Part shown: piece by piece, positions 27,818 through 36,840 of the stretch
Position numbering within the stretch: position 1 is the stretch's first letter
How the letters are laid out: each line of letters opens with the position of its first letter
Assembly (NCBI RefSeq): GCF_045207785.1
Contig: NZ_CP108777.1
Location: 3,038,001 to 3,102,000, forward strand
From: Embleya sp045207785
Lineage (GTDB): Bacteria; Actinomycetota; Actinomycetes; Streptomycetales; Streptomycetaceae
DNA length: 64,000 bases
Direction: 5' to 3'
Notes under the pieces: model-generated
Seen by the model: the letters and a program-made list of their open reading frames with translations, nothing else
What the model was told of the DNA's origin: nothing
Database searches by the model: none
Translations under genes and position numbers: made by a program

Positions 27818-28960
27818 TCACGGCTTTCGATGGCGATGGAGCATCGGCTTGAGGTAAGGGGTTGCGGATGCGGCGACCCGGGCCTGGTCCGGGGTCACGC
27901 CACCGATCCTCAGTAGCGGCCCGATGGCGGGGAGTTCGTCATCGAGGAGGTCGCGGTCGTCGGGTCGGCACAGCGCGAAGAAGTGGGCCTGTCCACGCAG
28001 TAGGGCGTTGAGTTCGGCGGCGGCATGGAGGGACTCCTGCTCGTCGAGCCGTTCGTGAGTGGGCTCTGTCCCGTTGATCGCCCCGAAGACCAACGCGGTT
28101 CGGGGACCGATGGGCATCACGATCTCGGCAGCTTCTTCCAGCCCGCCCTGGGTGTTCTGCACATGGATGATCTCGGACCTGGTCCGAGGTACGCGGACAC
28201 CGTCTCTTCGACGGCTACGAACTCGCTGCCGGGGCGGCAGCATCGGGGTCGGTCGCCAGTCGTCCGGGAAGAGCAGCGTCACCGGTTCGTCGCACGTCAG
28301 AAAGGCGCCGGCGGTCAGCTCGACCACCGTCAGCGGGCGCAGCGCCAAGTGTTTGGCGGTCGCCTTGGTCAGTGGCAGCAGTTGACCCAGATGTGCTTCG
28401 GGCGTCGGGATGATCACGAGGTCGCGCAACTCGTTGCGGGTGGCCCGCTGGGCCGGCGTCAGTTTGCGTCCGGGGGCGGGCTGCGGTACGGCCATGATGC
28501 GAGTCGTTGCGTCGGTCAGCAACTCGATCTTGCGACGTTCGCGCATCCCGCGTACGCGCTGACAAGCCACCAGCATGACGATGTCGCCGTACTCCAAGTA
28601 TGTGAACGGCCGACCCCACTCGCTCGGGTCGGTGATCCGCTTCAAGGAGGCCGCGGCGCGAGACTCGATCTGGGAGAGTTGTTGCTCCAAGCGACCATCG
28701 GCGTGTCCGTTCACGTGTACGAACGTGTAGAAGTCTTTAACCGCGAGGTCCTTGGGCGTCCGCAGGCCGGGGGCGACGGAAGCGGATCGCTGCCGAACCC
28801 ACACCCGGCCCCGATCGGCGAAGTTCTCGATGAGGAACTTCGGGAGAATATGGTGTCGGGCACCGACGCCTTGGTTGGGATCGGCGTTCTCGGGGTTCCA
28901 CGGAGTCACCGAACCAGGTTCGCAGTTCGAGGCCGGACGGGCCATCGCTTTGCCATGCAT
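27818..28960 (-). CDS. DUF4238-type protein
   Basis: 380 residues from the ATG at 28960; a second ATG six codons in (MARPASNCEPGS) is equally possible, and neither has a clear ribosome site. The N-terminal motif ARHHILPKFLIENFADRGRV matches the xHyvPxFyLxxF opening of DUF4238 proteins. Mid-protein AFLTCDEPVTLLFP and AAEIVMPIGPRTALVFG also fit that family. Biochemical function is unknown. Conserved early His residues suggest an enzymatic or nucleic-acid-related role. It diverges from the broken methyltransferase gene at 28975, leaving almost no room for separate promoters. Confidence 0.65.
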   Translation of the reverse strand: MHGKAMARPASNCEPGSVTPWNPENADPNQGVGARHHILPKFLIENFADRGRVWVRQRSASVAPGLRTPKDLAVKDFYTFVHVNGHADGRLEQQLSQIESRAAASLKRITDPSEWGRPFTYLEYGDIVMLVACQRVRGMRERRKIELLTDATTRIMAVPQPAPGRKLTPAQRATRNELRDLVIIPTPEAHLGQLLPLTKATAKHLALRPLTVVELTAGAFLTCDEPVTLLFPDDWRPTPMLPPRQRVRSRRRDGVRVPRTRSEIIHVQNTQGGLEEAAEIVMPIGPRTALVFGAINGTEPTHERLDEQESLHAAAELNALLRGQAHFFALCRPDDRDLLDDELPAIGPLLRIGGVTPDQARVAASATPYLKPMLHRHRKP

Positions 28961-28974
28961 ACAAGCGGTCGCCA

Positions 28975-29948
28975 GTGCCGCGGCCCGCCGTGCTGTCGAG
29001 CGACGGCCCCGACGACATGGCCGAGCACCGCCGCCGCTCCGCCGCGGTGATGGACGCGAGCGGCGCCTGGCCCAAGGATTCTCCGTGGGTGCGTGCCGCG
29101 ATGGACGCCTTGCCGCGTGACGTGTTCGCGCCGGACCGGCTGTGGGACTGGGACGGCCACGCCTGGACGCCCGTGGACCGGGCCGTCGACCCCGACCGGT
29201 GGGCCTGCCTGGTCCACGCGGGCCCGTACGACGCGGCGATCACCAAGATCACCGACGACCGGCCCTCCTCAAGCCTGCCGTGCACGTCGATCCTGGCGGA
29301 CATGCTCGACTCCCTCGACGTCGAACCCGGCCATCGGATCCCCGAGTTGGGCACCGGTACGGGATGGAACGCCGCCCTTCTCGCCCACCGGACTGGACCC
29401 CTTGGGAAGGTCACCAGCGTCGAAGCCGACCCCGCCCTCGCCACCACCGCGGCCGCGACCGTGACCCGTGCCGGAGCCCGCGTGGACGGGTCGGCGACGG
29501 CGCCCTCGGCTGGGCCCCGGTCGCCGCCTTCGACCGGTTCATCGCCACCTACGTGGTCGACCGCGTTCCTCGGGCCTGGATCGCCCGCGCAGTCGAGGCC
29601 GACACGGCCTTCCGCCTCGTCGCGGATGCGTACGAGAGGGTTGTTGCCGCCGCGGGGACCGTCGAGCCGCTCGCCTCTGGCGCACCCGGGCCGAACTCGC
29701 CCGCCGCGTGGGGCTGTCCGCCGAGACGAAGAAGGCCTCGCCGAACGCGGTGGTGGCCGGACGGCTCGATCACCGTCCACGACACCGACGCGGAACTGCT
29801 CGCGATCCTCACCGACACCACCGCCGACAGGGTGCGGGCCGCGCACAAGGCCGACCTCGAGGACTGGGCGCGCGAGCAGGAACTGCGGGACCACCCGGAC
29901 CTCGCCGTCCTCGACGCCGACCTGGACCGCATCCGAGACCACTCGTGA
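28975..29948 (+). pseudogene. Frameshifted PIMT-like SAM methyltransferase
   Basis: The first 165 codons resemble the intact methyltransferase at 40941-42071: SPWVRAAMDALPRDVFAPDR, then ELGTGTGWNAALLAHRTGP (SAM motif I). Near 29485 the coding frame changes (GDGALGWAPVAAFDRFIATY). It changes again around 29690 (AELARRVGLSAETKKASP) and returns near 29760 (ITVHDTDAELLAILTDTTAD), ending at TGA 29946-29948. The last third looks like an HTH segment from a different protein, so the locus may be a decayed fusion. Either the gene is dead or this stretch has sequence errors. No precursor-peptide gene lies beside it. Confidence 0.55.
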
Positions 29949-30197
29949 ACCGGTCCCCGTCCCGCTGTGCCGGCCCCGCCGCGAGCGGGTCCGACAGCCG
30001 GCACACCGAACGCGGGGCCGACCGCCGTTTCCTTCTTTCGCCGCAGCGCCACCCATCGCGGGGAAGAATCGCCAGGGTGACCACCACCGATGCCGGTCGG
30101 GGACGGCCTGGTTCTGCGGTCCTGAGAGGCGGGCTCGGCTGCATCTTCGGTACCGTCGGTCCGGGTCGCGGTTGAGCCGGGCCATGAGCTCCCGGCG

Positions 30198-30521
30198 TTG
30201 TGTTGGCAAATCCCGTGGTTCGGCGGGCCGATTCTCGCCGTGGCCTGGACGGCGGCGATCCTCACCAGGGTGCGGGCACTGCGCTACGGCGCGGTGCTCG
30301 GGTGGGCGGTCGGCCTGGTTGTGATGGTGGTCGCGGTGGGGATCGCGAACTCCCCGACGTCCGTAGAACGCGCCGCTCCGTTCCGGGGTCGGACACCGCC
30401 CGCGCATGCCGGGTTCGGCGGTGTTTTGCGGCCAATGTGTCGGGGATTCGGGCCAGTTCACCTGTTCGGACACAGAGGGTGTGCCAGCCGTGTCAGCCTG
30501 GCCGCGCAGGTTGCCCCGTAG
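30198..30521 (+). CDS. Possible small membrane protein
   Basis: About 107 residues from a TTG at 30198. Two hydrophobic stretches (ILAVAWTAAILTRVRALRYG and WAVGLVVMVVAVGIANS) are convincing membrane helices. The remaining 60 residues look random and there is no clear ribosome site. It may be a truncated two-helix membrane protein. Low confidence. Confidence 0.3.
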   Translation: MCWQIPWFGGPILAVAWTAAILTRVRALRYGAVLGWAVGLVVMVVAVGIANSPTSVERAAPFRGRTPPAHAGFGGVLRPMCRGFGPVHLFGHRGCASRVSLAAQVAP

Positions 30522-30619
30522 GGGTGGTCCCGTCGAAGTGCCCGGTCCGGACGGGGTGTTCCGGCTCGAGCACGCCCAGAACGTGTCCGCGATTCTCCCA
30601 GACGAAGAAGGAGGGCATC

Positions 30620-31123
30620 GTGTCGTTGTCCGCGACCGATCTCGCCAGGCCTGGAAACACGATCACGATCCGTTCGACGTTCTTTCAGAACATCTTCCTG
30701 CGCATGGACGGCACCGGGGTGACCGCCTTCGCCGACAACGGCGGCGGGAAGGTCAACTGCCAGTACGGCACCGGCCCCTGGACCACGTTCAAGGTCCACC
30801 CGGAAACCGACGGCTCGTACTCCTTCGAGTCGGCGGCTTTCCCGAACGTGTTCCTGCGCATGGACGGCACCGGCGTCCCCGCCAACCAGGCCGGGGGCGG
30901 GACGGTCAACTGCCAGTACGGCTCCCTCCCCTGGGAGAAGTTCAACGCCCGCGCCCAGGCCGACGGCTCGTTCTCCTTCGAGTCGGTGGCCTTCCCCGGA
31001 ACGTTCCTGCGCCTGGTCACCGACAGCGGAGTGACGTCCGCCACCGGCCCCGGCGGAACGGTGAACGGCCAGGTCAACGCCAACGGCGGCGGACACGAGA
31101 AGTTCATCCTCGAAAAGGCCTAG
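30620..31123 (+). CDS. Fascin-like beta-trefoil protein
   Basis: 167 residues. The GTG at 30620 follows a strong AAGGAGGG (30608-30614). Three tandem repeats of about 45-50 residues are visible: NIFLRMDGTGVTAFADNGGG, NVFLRMDGTGVPANQAGGG and GTFLRLVTDSGVTSATGPGG. Each is followed by the same pattern (VNCQYG, then W..F, then SFES.AFP). Three such units form a beta-trefoil of the fascin or ricin-like type. The family binds actin or sugars in eukaryotes; bacterial single-domain versions are uncharacterised ligand binders. No signal peptide is seen, so it appears cytoplasmic unless released otherwise. It is monocistronic and followed at once by strong terminators. Confidence 0.7.
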   Translation: MSLSATDLARPGNTITIRSTFFQNIFLRMDGTGVTAFADNGGGKVNCQYGTGPWTTFKVHPETDGSYSFESAAFPNVFLRMDGTGVPANQAGGGTVNCQYGSLPWEKFNARAQADGSFSFESVAFPGTFLRLVTDSGVTSATGPGGTVNGQVNANGGGHEKFILEKA

Positions 31124-31133
31124 CGGTCGGCCC

Positions 31134-31179
31134 GCCCGGAGGAATCCCGCCTCCGGGCCGGCACCGGCCGTGCCGGCCC
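31134..31179 (+). terminator. Two overlapping alternative hairpins after the trefoil gene
   Basis: Hairpin 1: GCCCGGAGG (31134-31142) pairs perfectly with CCTCCGGGC (31150-31158). Hairpin 2: GGGCCGGCAC (31155-31164) pairs with GTGCCGGCCC (31170-31179). They share four bases, so they are mutually exclusive. No U-tract follows, as is common for actinobacterial terminators. Confidence 0.75.
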
Positions 31180-31201
31180 GCCCCGTAGTCGAGGGCGAAA
31201 C

Positions 31202-31239
31202 ACGTACGGCGCCGCACCACCGGGTGCCGCGCCGTACGT
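31202..31239. terminator. Long symmetrical hairpin
   Basis: ACGTACGGCGC (31202-31212) pairs with GCGCCGTACGT (31229-31239). Inside, GCACC pairs with GGTGC after one C/C mismatch. It is palindromic and can work on either strand, as a second-stage terminator or an insulator before the surface-protein gene. The remaining 540 bases to 31783 show no gene. Confidence 0.65.
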
Positions 31240-31783
31240 TCTCGTCACACGACGCCCAGGTCGGTGCCCATCGGTTTCGCCTCGCGCAGCCTCGCACCGC
31301 GCAGGTCGGCATCGCGCGGACGCGCACGGGCGACCGCCGCCCGGGCCGCGCCCACACCCCACACACGTCGACCGGCACGTGGACCGGCACTCGGAACAGG
31401 TCCCCGCCCAGGACGCCGGGCGAGCCGACCGCGGCTTTGCCTCGGCGCGACACGGGGCCACCGTGGGGGCTGTTCCAATCGGATCTTCCCGCCCACATCA
31501 CCGCAGGCCAGGCCGCCTGTATGCACCCCCGGACGGCGGAGACCGGTACCCGTTTTTCGGCGTTGGTTCGAGGATGTGCCGGTTCGGGTCTTCCGGGGTG
31601 CTCGGGGCTGTCATGCTGGGCGGGTCGAGGGGGCCAATGTCGTTGGCCGCCAGGGATGTTCGCTCCGTCGCGGGTACGTCCCGGTGGCGGTGACCGGGGG
31701 GTCTGCGTCCATGCGGCGTCCTCGAGGTCGCCCCTCCGACACCCTGACGCGGGGTGAACCTCGAGGAAGGGACAGGACACCCG

Positions 31784-34018
31784 ATGTCCTCACGCTCCGC
31801 GTTACGTCCGTCGCGTCTGCGGCGTAGGTTCTCCGCGTTGGTCGCCGCCGGCGCGCTCGCGACGACCGGGCTGGTCACGCTGGCCGCCCCCGCCGCGCAG
31901 GCGCTGCCGCCCGTCCCGGTGGCATACGTCGCCGACCTGTTCGGCAACACGGTCACCGCGCTCGACACCGCCACCAACACGGTGGTCGCGACCGTCCCCG
32001 TCGGTTCCTCCCCGCTCGGTGTGGTGGTGTCCCCGGACGGGGCGTCCGTCTACGCGGCCAACAACGGCTCCAATTCGGTGTCGGTGATCGACACCGCGAC
32101 CAACACCGTCACCGCGACCATCGCGGTGGGCGCCGGCCCCATCAAGCTCGTGGTGTCCCCGGACGGCGGCACCCTCTACACCGCCGACTCGAACGCCAAC
32201 ACCGTCTCGGTCGTCGACACCGCCACCGCGACGGTCACCGCGACCGTCCCGGTCGGCGCCCTCCCATTCGGTGTCGCGCTCACCCCGGACGGCGCCCGCG
32301 CCTACGTCTCCAACAACGACGGCAACACCGTCTCGGTGATCGACAACGCCACCCACACGGTCGTCGCCACCGTCGGCGTCGGCCAGAAACCGAACGTCAT
32401 CAAGGTGACCCCGGACGGGACCCGCGCGTACGTGGGCAACCAGAACTCGCACACCGTCTCGGTGATCGACACCGCCACCAACACCGTGACCGCCACCGTC
32501 CCCGTCGGGATCGGCCCGTTCGGCCTCTCCCTGTCCCCGGACGGCACCCGCGCCTGGGTCAGCAACAACAGCGCGAGTTCGGTGTCGGTGATCGACACCG
32601 CCACCAACACCGTCGTCGCCACCGTCGGCGTCGGCAACGGCCCGTTCGAGTCCGCGGTCACCCCCGACGGCGCCTTCGTCTACGTGCCCAACGGCTACGC
32701 CGGCACCGTCTCGGTGATCGACACCGCCACCAACACCGTCACCGCGACCCTCCCGCTCGGCACGTTCCCGTACGCGATCGCGTTCGCCCCCGGCAGTGTC
32801 GCGCCGCCGGCGCCGGTCGTCACCGGCATCAGCCCCACCACGGGCCCGACCGCGGGCGGCACCGTCGTCACCATCACCGGCACCGACCTGAACGGCGCCA
32901 CCGGCATCACCTTCGGGCCCGGCAACGCGGCCACCGGCGTGACGTGTTCGGCAACGTCCTGCACCGCCGCCTCGCCCGCGCACGCCGTGGGAGTCGTCGA
33001 CGTCCAGGTCACCACCCCGGCCGGCACCAGCGCCACCGGCGCCGCGGACCGGTTCACCTACCTGGCCCCGAACGCCGACCTGGCCTCCGCCGTCGCCGAC
33101 TCGGCCGATCCGGTCGCGCTCGGCGACACGGTCACCTACACCCAGACCGTCACCAACAACGGCCCGGCCACCGCCACCTCGACGACGTCGGCGCTGACGC
33201 TGTCCGGTGTCGCGCGCAGCATCGTCTCGGCAAGCACCTCGCAGGGCTCGTGCACGATCAGCGCCCCGACCGTGAACTGCACCCTCGCCACCTTGACCAA
33301 CGCCGCGTCCGCGACCATCACCGTGGTCGTCGAACCGCAGGCCACCGGCACGCTGACCGCCACCGGCACCACCACCTCAGCCGTCGCCGACTCCACCCCG
33401 GGCAACAACACCGCCGTGGAGAACACCACCGTCGACAACGGGCACGGCTGCACCGTCACCGGCACGGCCGGCAACGACACTTTGAACGGGACCAACGGCA
33501 ACGACGTCATCTGCGGCCTCGGCGGCAACGACACCATCAACGGCGGAAACGGCAACGACACGCTGTACGGAGGCACCGGCAACGACGACCTCAACGGCGG
33601 CAACAACACCGACCTCATCCACGCCGGGCCCGGGAACGACGTCGTCGACGGCGGCAACGGCGACGACACGCTGTACGGGGGTGACGGCGACGACGTCATG
33701 GGCGGCGGCAACGGTGCCGACTACCTCTACGGCGAGGCCGGAAACGACACCAACTACGGGGAGACGCTGCTGGGTTCGCTGCTGTACCTGTTCGACAACG
33801 GCGACGACTACATCTACGGCGGCCCGGGCAACGACGACCTGGACGGCCAGAACGGCAACGACACCCTCGTCGACACCTCCGGCACCGACACCATGAGCGG
33901 CAACCTCGGCAACGACACCATCAACGTCCAGGACGGCGCCGGCGGAGACACCGCCAACGGCGGCCTGGGCTCCGACACCTGCACCGCCGACGCCGGAGAC
34001 ACCACCACCAGCTGCTGA
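31784..34018 (+). CDS. Secreted YVTN beta-propeller / IPT / DUF11 / RTX-repeat surface protein
   Basis: 744 residues from the ATG at 31784; a GTG at 31754 is in frame but has no ribosome site. A Sec signal peptide (arginine-rich, then ALVAAGALATTGLVTLAAP) probably ends after AQA near residue 37. Next come seven YVTN-type repeats of the form VSVIDTATNTVTATVPVG, giving one complete propeller. An IPT/TIG domain follows (GISPTTGPTAGGTVVTITG), then a DUF11-like domain (GDTVTYTQTVTNNGPATA). The end holds hemolysin-type calcium-binding repeats (GGNGNDTLYGGTGNDDLNGG). Probable role: calcium-stabilised adhesion or matrix protein outside the cell. It ends in TSC with no sortase motif. Confidence 0.85.
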   Translation: MSSRSALRPSRLRRRFSALVAAGALATTGLVTLAAPAAQALPPVPVAYVADLFGNTVTALDTATNTVVATVPVGSSPLGVVVSPDGASVYAANNGSNSVSVIDTATNTVTATIAVGAGPIKLVVSPDGGTLYTADSNANTVSVVDTATATVTATVPVGALPFGVALTPDGARAYVSNNDGNTVSVIDNATHTVVATVGVGQKPNVIKVTPDGTRAYVGNQNSHTVSVIDTATNTVTATVPVGIGPFGLSLSPDGTRAWVSNNSASSVSVIDTATNTVVATVGVGNGPFESAVTPDGAFVYVPNGYAGTVSVIDTATNTVTATLPLGTFPYAIAFAPGSVAPPAPVVTGISPTTGPTAGGTVVTITGTDLNGATGITFGPGNAATGVTCSATSCTAASPAHAVGVVDVQVTTPAGTSATGAADRFTYLAPNADLASAVADSADPVALGDTVTYTQTVTNNGPATATSTTSALTLSGVARSIVSASTSQGSCTISAPTVNCTLATLTNAASATITVVVEPQATGTLTATGTTTSAVADSTPGNNTAVENTTVDNGHGCTVTGTAGNDTLNGTNGNDVICGLGGNDTINGGNGNDTLYGGTGNDDLNGGNNTDLIHAGPGNDVVDGGNGDDTLYGGDGDDVMGGGNGADYLYGEAGNDTNYGETLLGSLLYLFDNGDDYIYGGPGNDDLDGQNGNDTLVDTSGTDTMSGNLGNDTINVQDGAGGDTANGGLGSDTCTADAGDTTTSC

Positions 34019-34039
34019 CCGAAGCACCGGGCGAACCGG

Positions 34040-34067
34040 GGCCGGGCGGAACACCAACCGCCCGGCC
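34040..34067 (+). terminator. Strong hairpin after the surface-protein gene
   Basis: GGCCGGGCGG (34040-34049) pairs perfectly with CCGCCCGGCC (34058-34067) around an AACACCAA loop, 21 bases after the stop codon. Consistent with a factor-independent terminator without a U-tract. Confidence 0.8.
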
Positions 34068-34174
34068 ACCGACCATCCCCGACCGCACGCCGGAAACCGC
34101 GGGAACGCGTCCGTCACGAGCGACGCGACGCACACCGCCAGAGCCGCCGCCCAGGCCGGGGACCGCCGGGGCCG

Positions 34175-35605
34175 GTGGACACGGACGACACGAGCACCGC
34201 AAGACTCTGGAAGGACGCCGCATATGGAGCCGGCGTCGCGCCCGACACCAACGAGTTCATGAAGATCCGTCGCCTGTCCGCCGCAGGCGAATCCCTCGAG
34301 GAATCACCTCCGCAATACCTTGAGGCCGTGCGGCTGTACGAACAGGCGCTGATCGACAACGACGTCATCGACTTCGAGGCCATGGCGACTCGCGCCCTCG
34401 CCGTGCTGCGCTCCAGCGCCCCGACCCGGAGCACGCTCGCGGCCCGCTTTCCGCACGTGCTGGTCGACGAGTACCAGGACCTGGGACCGGTCCTCCACGC
34501 CCTCGTCGGCGAACTCCTGAGCGCCGGAGTGGGCATCACCGCCGTGGGAGACCCCTACCAGACCCTCTACGGCTTCCAAGGAGCCGACAAGCGCTACTTC
34601 CGCCGACTCCGCGACCGCGACGACTTCACCACGATCCGCCTTCGCGTGAACTTCCGCAGCGGCAGCACCCTCGTCGCCGCCGCCGACCGCACCCTGGGCC
34701 GCGACCGAGGCCACCGAGCCGCCGGAGACGGGGAAGGCAGCATCACCGTCGAACACGTTCAAGGCGGCAACGACGACCACGCCCACACCGCCGCCCGCTA
34801 CGTCGCCGACCGCATCGCCACCGGGACACCGGCCGAGGACATCGCCGTTCTCCACCGAGGCGGCGCGGCCTTCCCACCCCGAATGAAAGACGCGTTCGAA
34901 CAAGCCGGCATCGCCTACGACACCTCCATCGCGCGCCGCATCCCCAGGGGACCCCTCGCCGACTTCGTGGCGGCCTGCGCGGCCCTACGAATCACCAACC
35001 CACAACCCACCGAACCGCAGAACCGATCCACGGCCGGGGCCCCGACACTCGGCGCACTCGCCCGCGACTGGAACCGCAAACGCGCTGCAGCCGGCCACAG
35101 CCTCGCCACAGACGACCCCCGCGCCACCGCCCGGCTCCTCTTGAACGTCATCGACGCACCCCATCGCGAAGGAGCCGAGGACGACGCCACCGCGTTCGTC
35201 ACAACCCTCGCGTCCGCCATCGAACTCGAACGCATGGCCGCCGACAGCCCCGACCAACGCGACCAAGACATCGTCACCCTGCTCCGGGACGCATGCGGCG
35301 AAGGCATCACCATGGCCGAAATGGCGGGCGGACGCATTCCCGGCCGCGTCACCTTCACCACCTACCACGGCGCCAAGGGACGCGAGTTCACCCTCGTCGT
35401 CCTACCCTGCCTGATCGACGGGATCGTCCCCAGCTACTCCGCCGACAAGAGCCCGCGCGCCCTCGAAGCAGACCGCCAAATGTTCTACGTCACCCGAGCC
35501 CGCCAAGAGATGATCCTCCTCACGGGAGACCACTACACCGACAACTACAACCGTCGATGGAACACCCGCCGCAGCCGCTTCGTGGACGACATGCTCTCCG
35601 AATGA
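34175..35605 (+). CDS. UvrD/PcrA-like superfamily 1 helicase lacking the Walker A region
   Basis: 476 residues from the GTG at 34175. Superfamily 1 motifs are present in order: II LVDEYQDL (residues about 96-103), III GDPYQTLYGFQGA, IV-like LRVNFRSGSTLV, V TYHGAKGREFTLVVLP and VI RQMFYVTRARQEM. Only about 97 residues precede motif II, and no GxGK(T/S) is found. The ATP-binding N-terminal half of domain 1A, normally about 200 residues, is therefore missing. The open frame starts after the terminator at 34040, so the loss probably occurred by deletion or recombination. It cannot be a normal ATPase alone. It is either a remnant or needs a partner for nucleotide binding. Confidence 0.75.
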   Translation: MDTDDTSTARLWKDAAYGAGVAPDTNEFMKIRRLSAAGESLEESPPQYLEAVRLYEQALIDNDVIDFEAMATRALAVLRSSAPTRSTLAARFPHVLVDEYQDLGPVLHALVGELLSAGVGITAVGDPYQTLYGFQGADKRYFRRLRDRDDFTTIRLRVNFRSGSTLVAAADRTLGRDRGHRAAGDGEGSITVEHVQGGNDDHAHTAARYVADRIATGTPAEDIAVLHRGGAAFPPRMKDAFEQAGIAYDTSIARRIPRGPLADFVAACAALRITNPQPTEPQNRSTAGAPTLGALARDWNRKRAAAGHSLATDDPRATARLLLNVIDAPHREGAEDDATAFVTTLASAIELERMAADSPDQRDQDIVTLLRDACGEGITMAEMAGGRIPGRVTFTTYHGAKGREFTLVVLPCLIDGIVPSYSADKSPRALEADRQMFYVTRARQEMILLTGDHYTDNYNRRWNTRRSRFVDDMLSE

Positions 35606-35828
35606 GACTTTCGACCACACGACATCCTCGCCCGGGTGCTGTCCACCGCGAAGTCGTCGACCGCTGGCCCCGCCTGCTGTAGTTCCGCCAGACCACTCAT
35701 GGTGGGGCCGTTGAACCCAACGCTCCCAATCGTGCTGGTGCGGGCATTTCGACCCGCCCGGGGGCCCTGGGACGACAGCATGAAGCCCGGGGCCGCCGCA
35801 CCGGCTCCGGGCCACATGAGAGGAAAGC

Positions 35829-36419
35829 ATGAGCATCACCTACAGCTCCATCGCCGACGACCACCCGATGTTCTCCGCCGAGGCGTACGCCGCCGTCGAG
35901 GCCGCAGCCGAGGGCCTCCCCGCCCTGTACGTGCCGAGCGTCCTGGAGCACGCCGCCGAGTTGCTCACCAGCCTGTGGGCCATCGGCGATCGCCACTCCG
36001 TGCCGCCCGCCCAGTGGAGCTGGACGGGGAACATGGCTGAAGGCGTGCTCGACCTCGCCGCCTGCCCGTACGAGCGCGACTTGGAGACCGAGCGCACCGA
36101 CGCGGAGGTCACCTCCCTGACGGGCTTCCTGTTCGGGGCTCTGGTCTCCGAGGAGATCGGCCTCAGGGCCCAGCTCGGCGCACGCCGCGACCATGTCGTC
36201 GTAAACCGCGGCCCCGCCACCCCGCGAGGTGGACGGAGCGGCGACTCCGACGTCCTCGTCGCCATCTCGTACGACCGCGGTTGGTACTTCGCCTTCAGTG
36301 ACACGCACTTCCGCCGTATGCCGGTCATGGCCCCGTCCTCCCCCGCCGGCGCCCACCAGGTCGCCGAGGCCATCCGGGCCTTCGTTCACGGAAAGCTCGG
36401 CGACACCTTCCACCGCTGA
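35829..36419 (+). CDS. Hypothetical protein
   Basis: 196 residues, ATG at 35829 with GAGAGGAAAG upstream. Soluble and Ala/Glu-rich, with GVLDLAACPYERDLETERTD and DVLVAISYDRGWYFAFSDTH. No membrane helix, Cys pair or nucleotide motif. The second half, around the SYDRGWYFAFSD beta strand, looks like a compact alpha/beta domain. I do not recognise the family. It stands alone between the truncated helicase and the HEPN gene. Confidence 0.65.
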   Translation: MSITYSSIADDHPMFSAEAYAAVEAAAEGLPALYVPSVLEHAAELLTSLWAIGDRHSVPPAQWSWTGNMAEGVLDLAACPYERDLETERTDAEVTSLTGFLFGALVSEEIGLRAQLGARRDHVVVNRGPATPRGGRSGDSDVLVAISYDRGWYFAFSDTHFRRMPVMAPSSPAGAHQVAEAIRAFVHGKLGDTFHR

Positions 36420-36828
36420 ACGTCCACTCTGCGCACGACAGCCCTAGCCTCAACAGGCCGCGTCAGAGATCCGCGCGGGAGCGAAGCATGTGCCGTAGTG
36501 GGGTCAGTCGAAGGGTGGGACCAAGCGCAACACCGTGACGCAGGACCCCGGTGACCCCGAACGACAGCTCTGACTCATCAAGGATTCGCTCGGTGCGGAC
36601 GGTTCTCAACCCGGAGGCTTCTCGAGGACGGGCGCGAGCAACCCGGGCCTCGCGGCGACGAGCGCTCGTCGCCGTCGACGCGTATCTGTTCACGGACCCT
36701 CGGCCGCAACCCGATCCGCCCACCAGATAGGGCTGTTCGCCCATTCGGCGCTCTGCGGCGGAGTGGTTCGTCGTCGGCGTCTCTCGATGGGTGTCGAATA
36801 TCGGGTCCCACCGCCGCCCCAGCGGTCC

Positions 36829-36834
36829 TAGGGT
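36829..36834 (+). promoter_or_regulatory. Leaderless -10 box TAGGGT
   Basis: TAGGGT is followed by exactly six bases and then the ATG at 36841. This places transcription start at the first codon. Confidence 0.55.
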
Positions 36835-36840
36835 CCTGCC

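Noticed and set aside
34175..35605. Helicase half of a Gabija-like (GajAB) system
   Set aside because: No GajA-like ATPase/TOPRIM gene is adjacent, and the Walker A region is missing.
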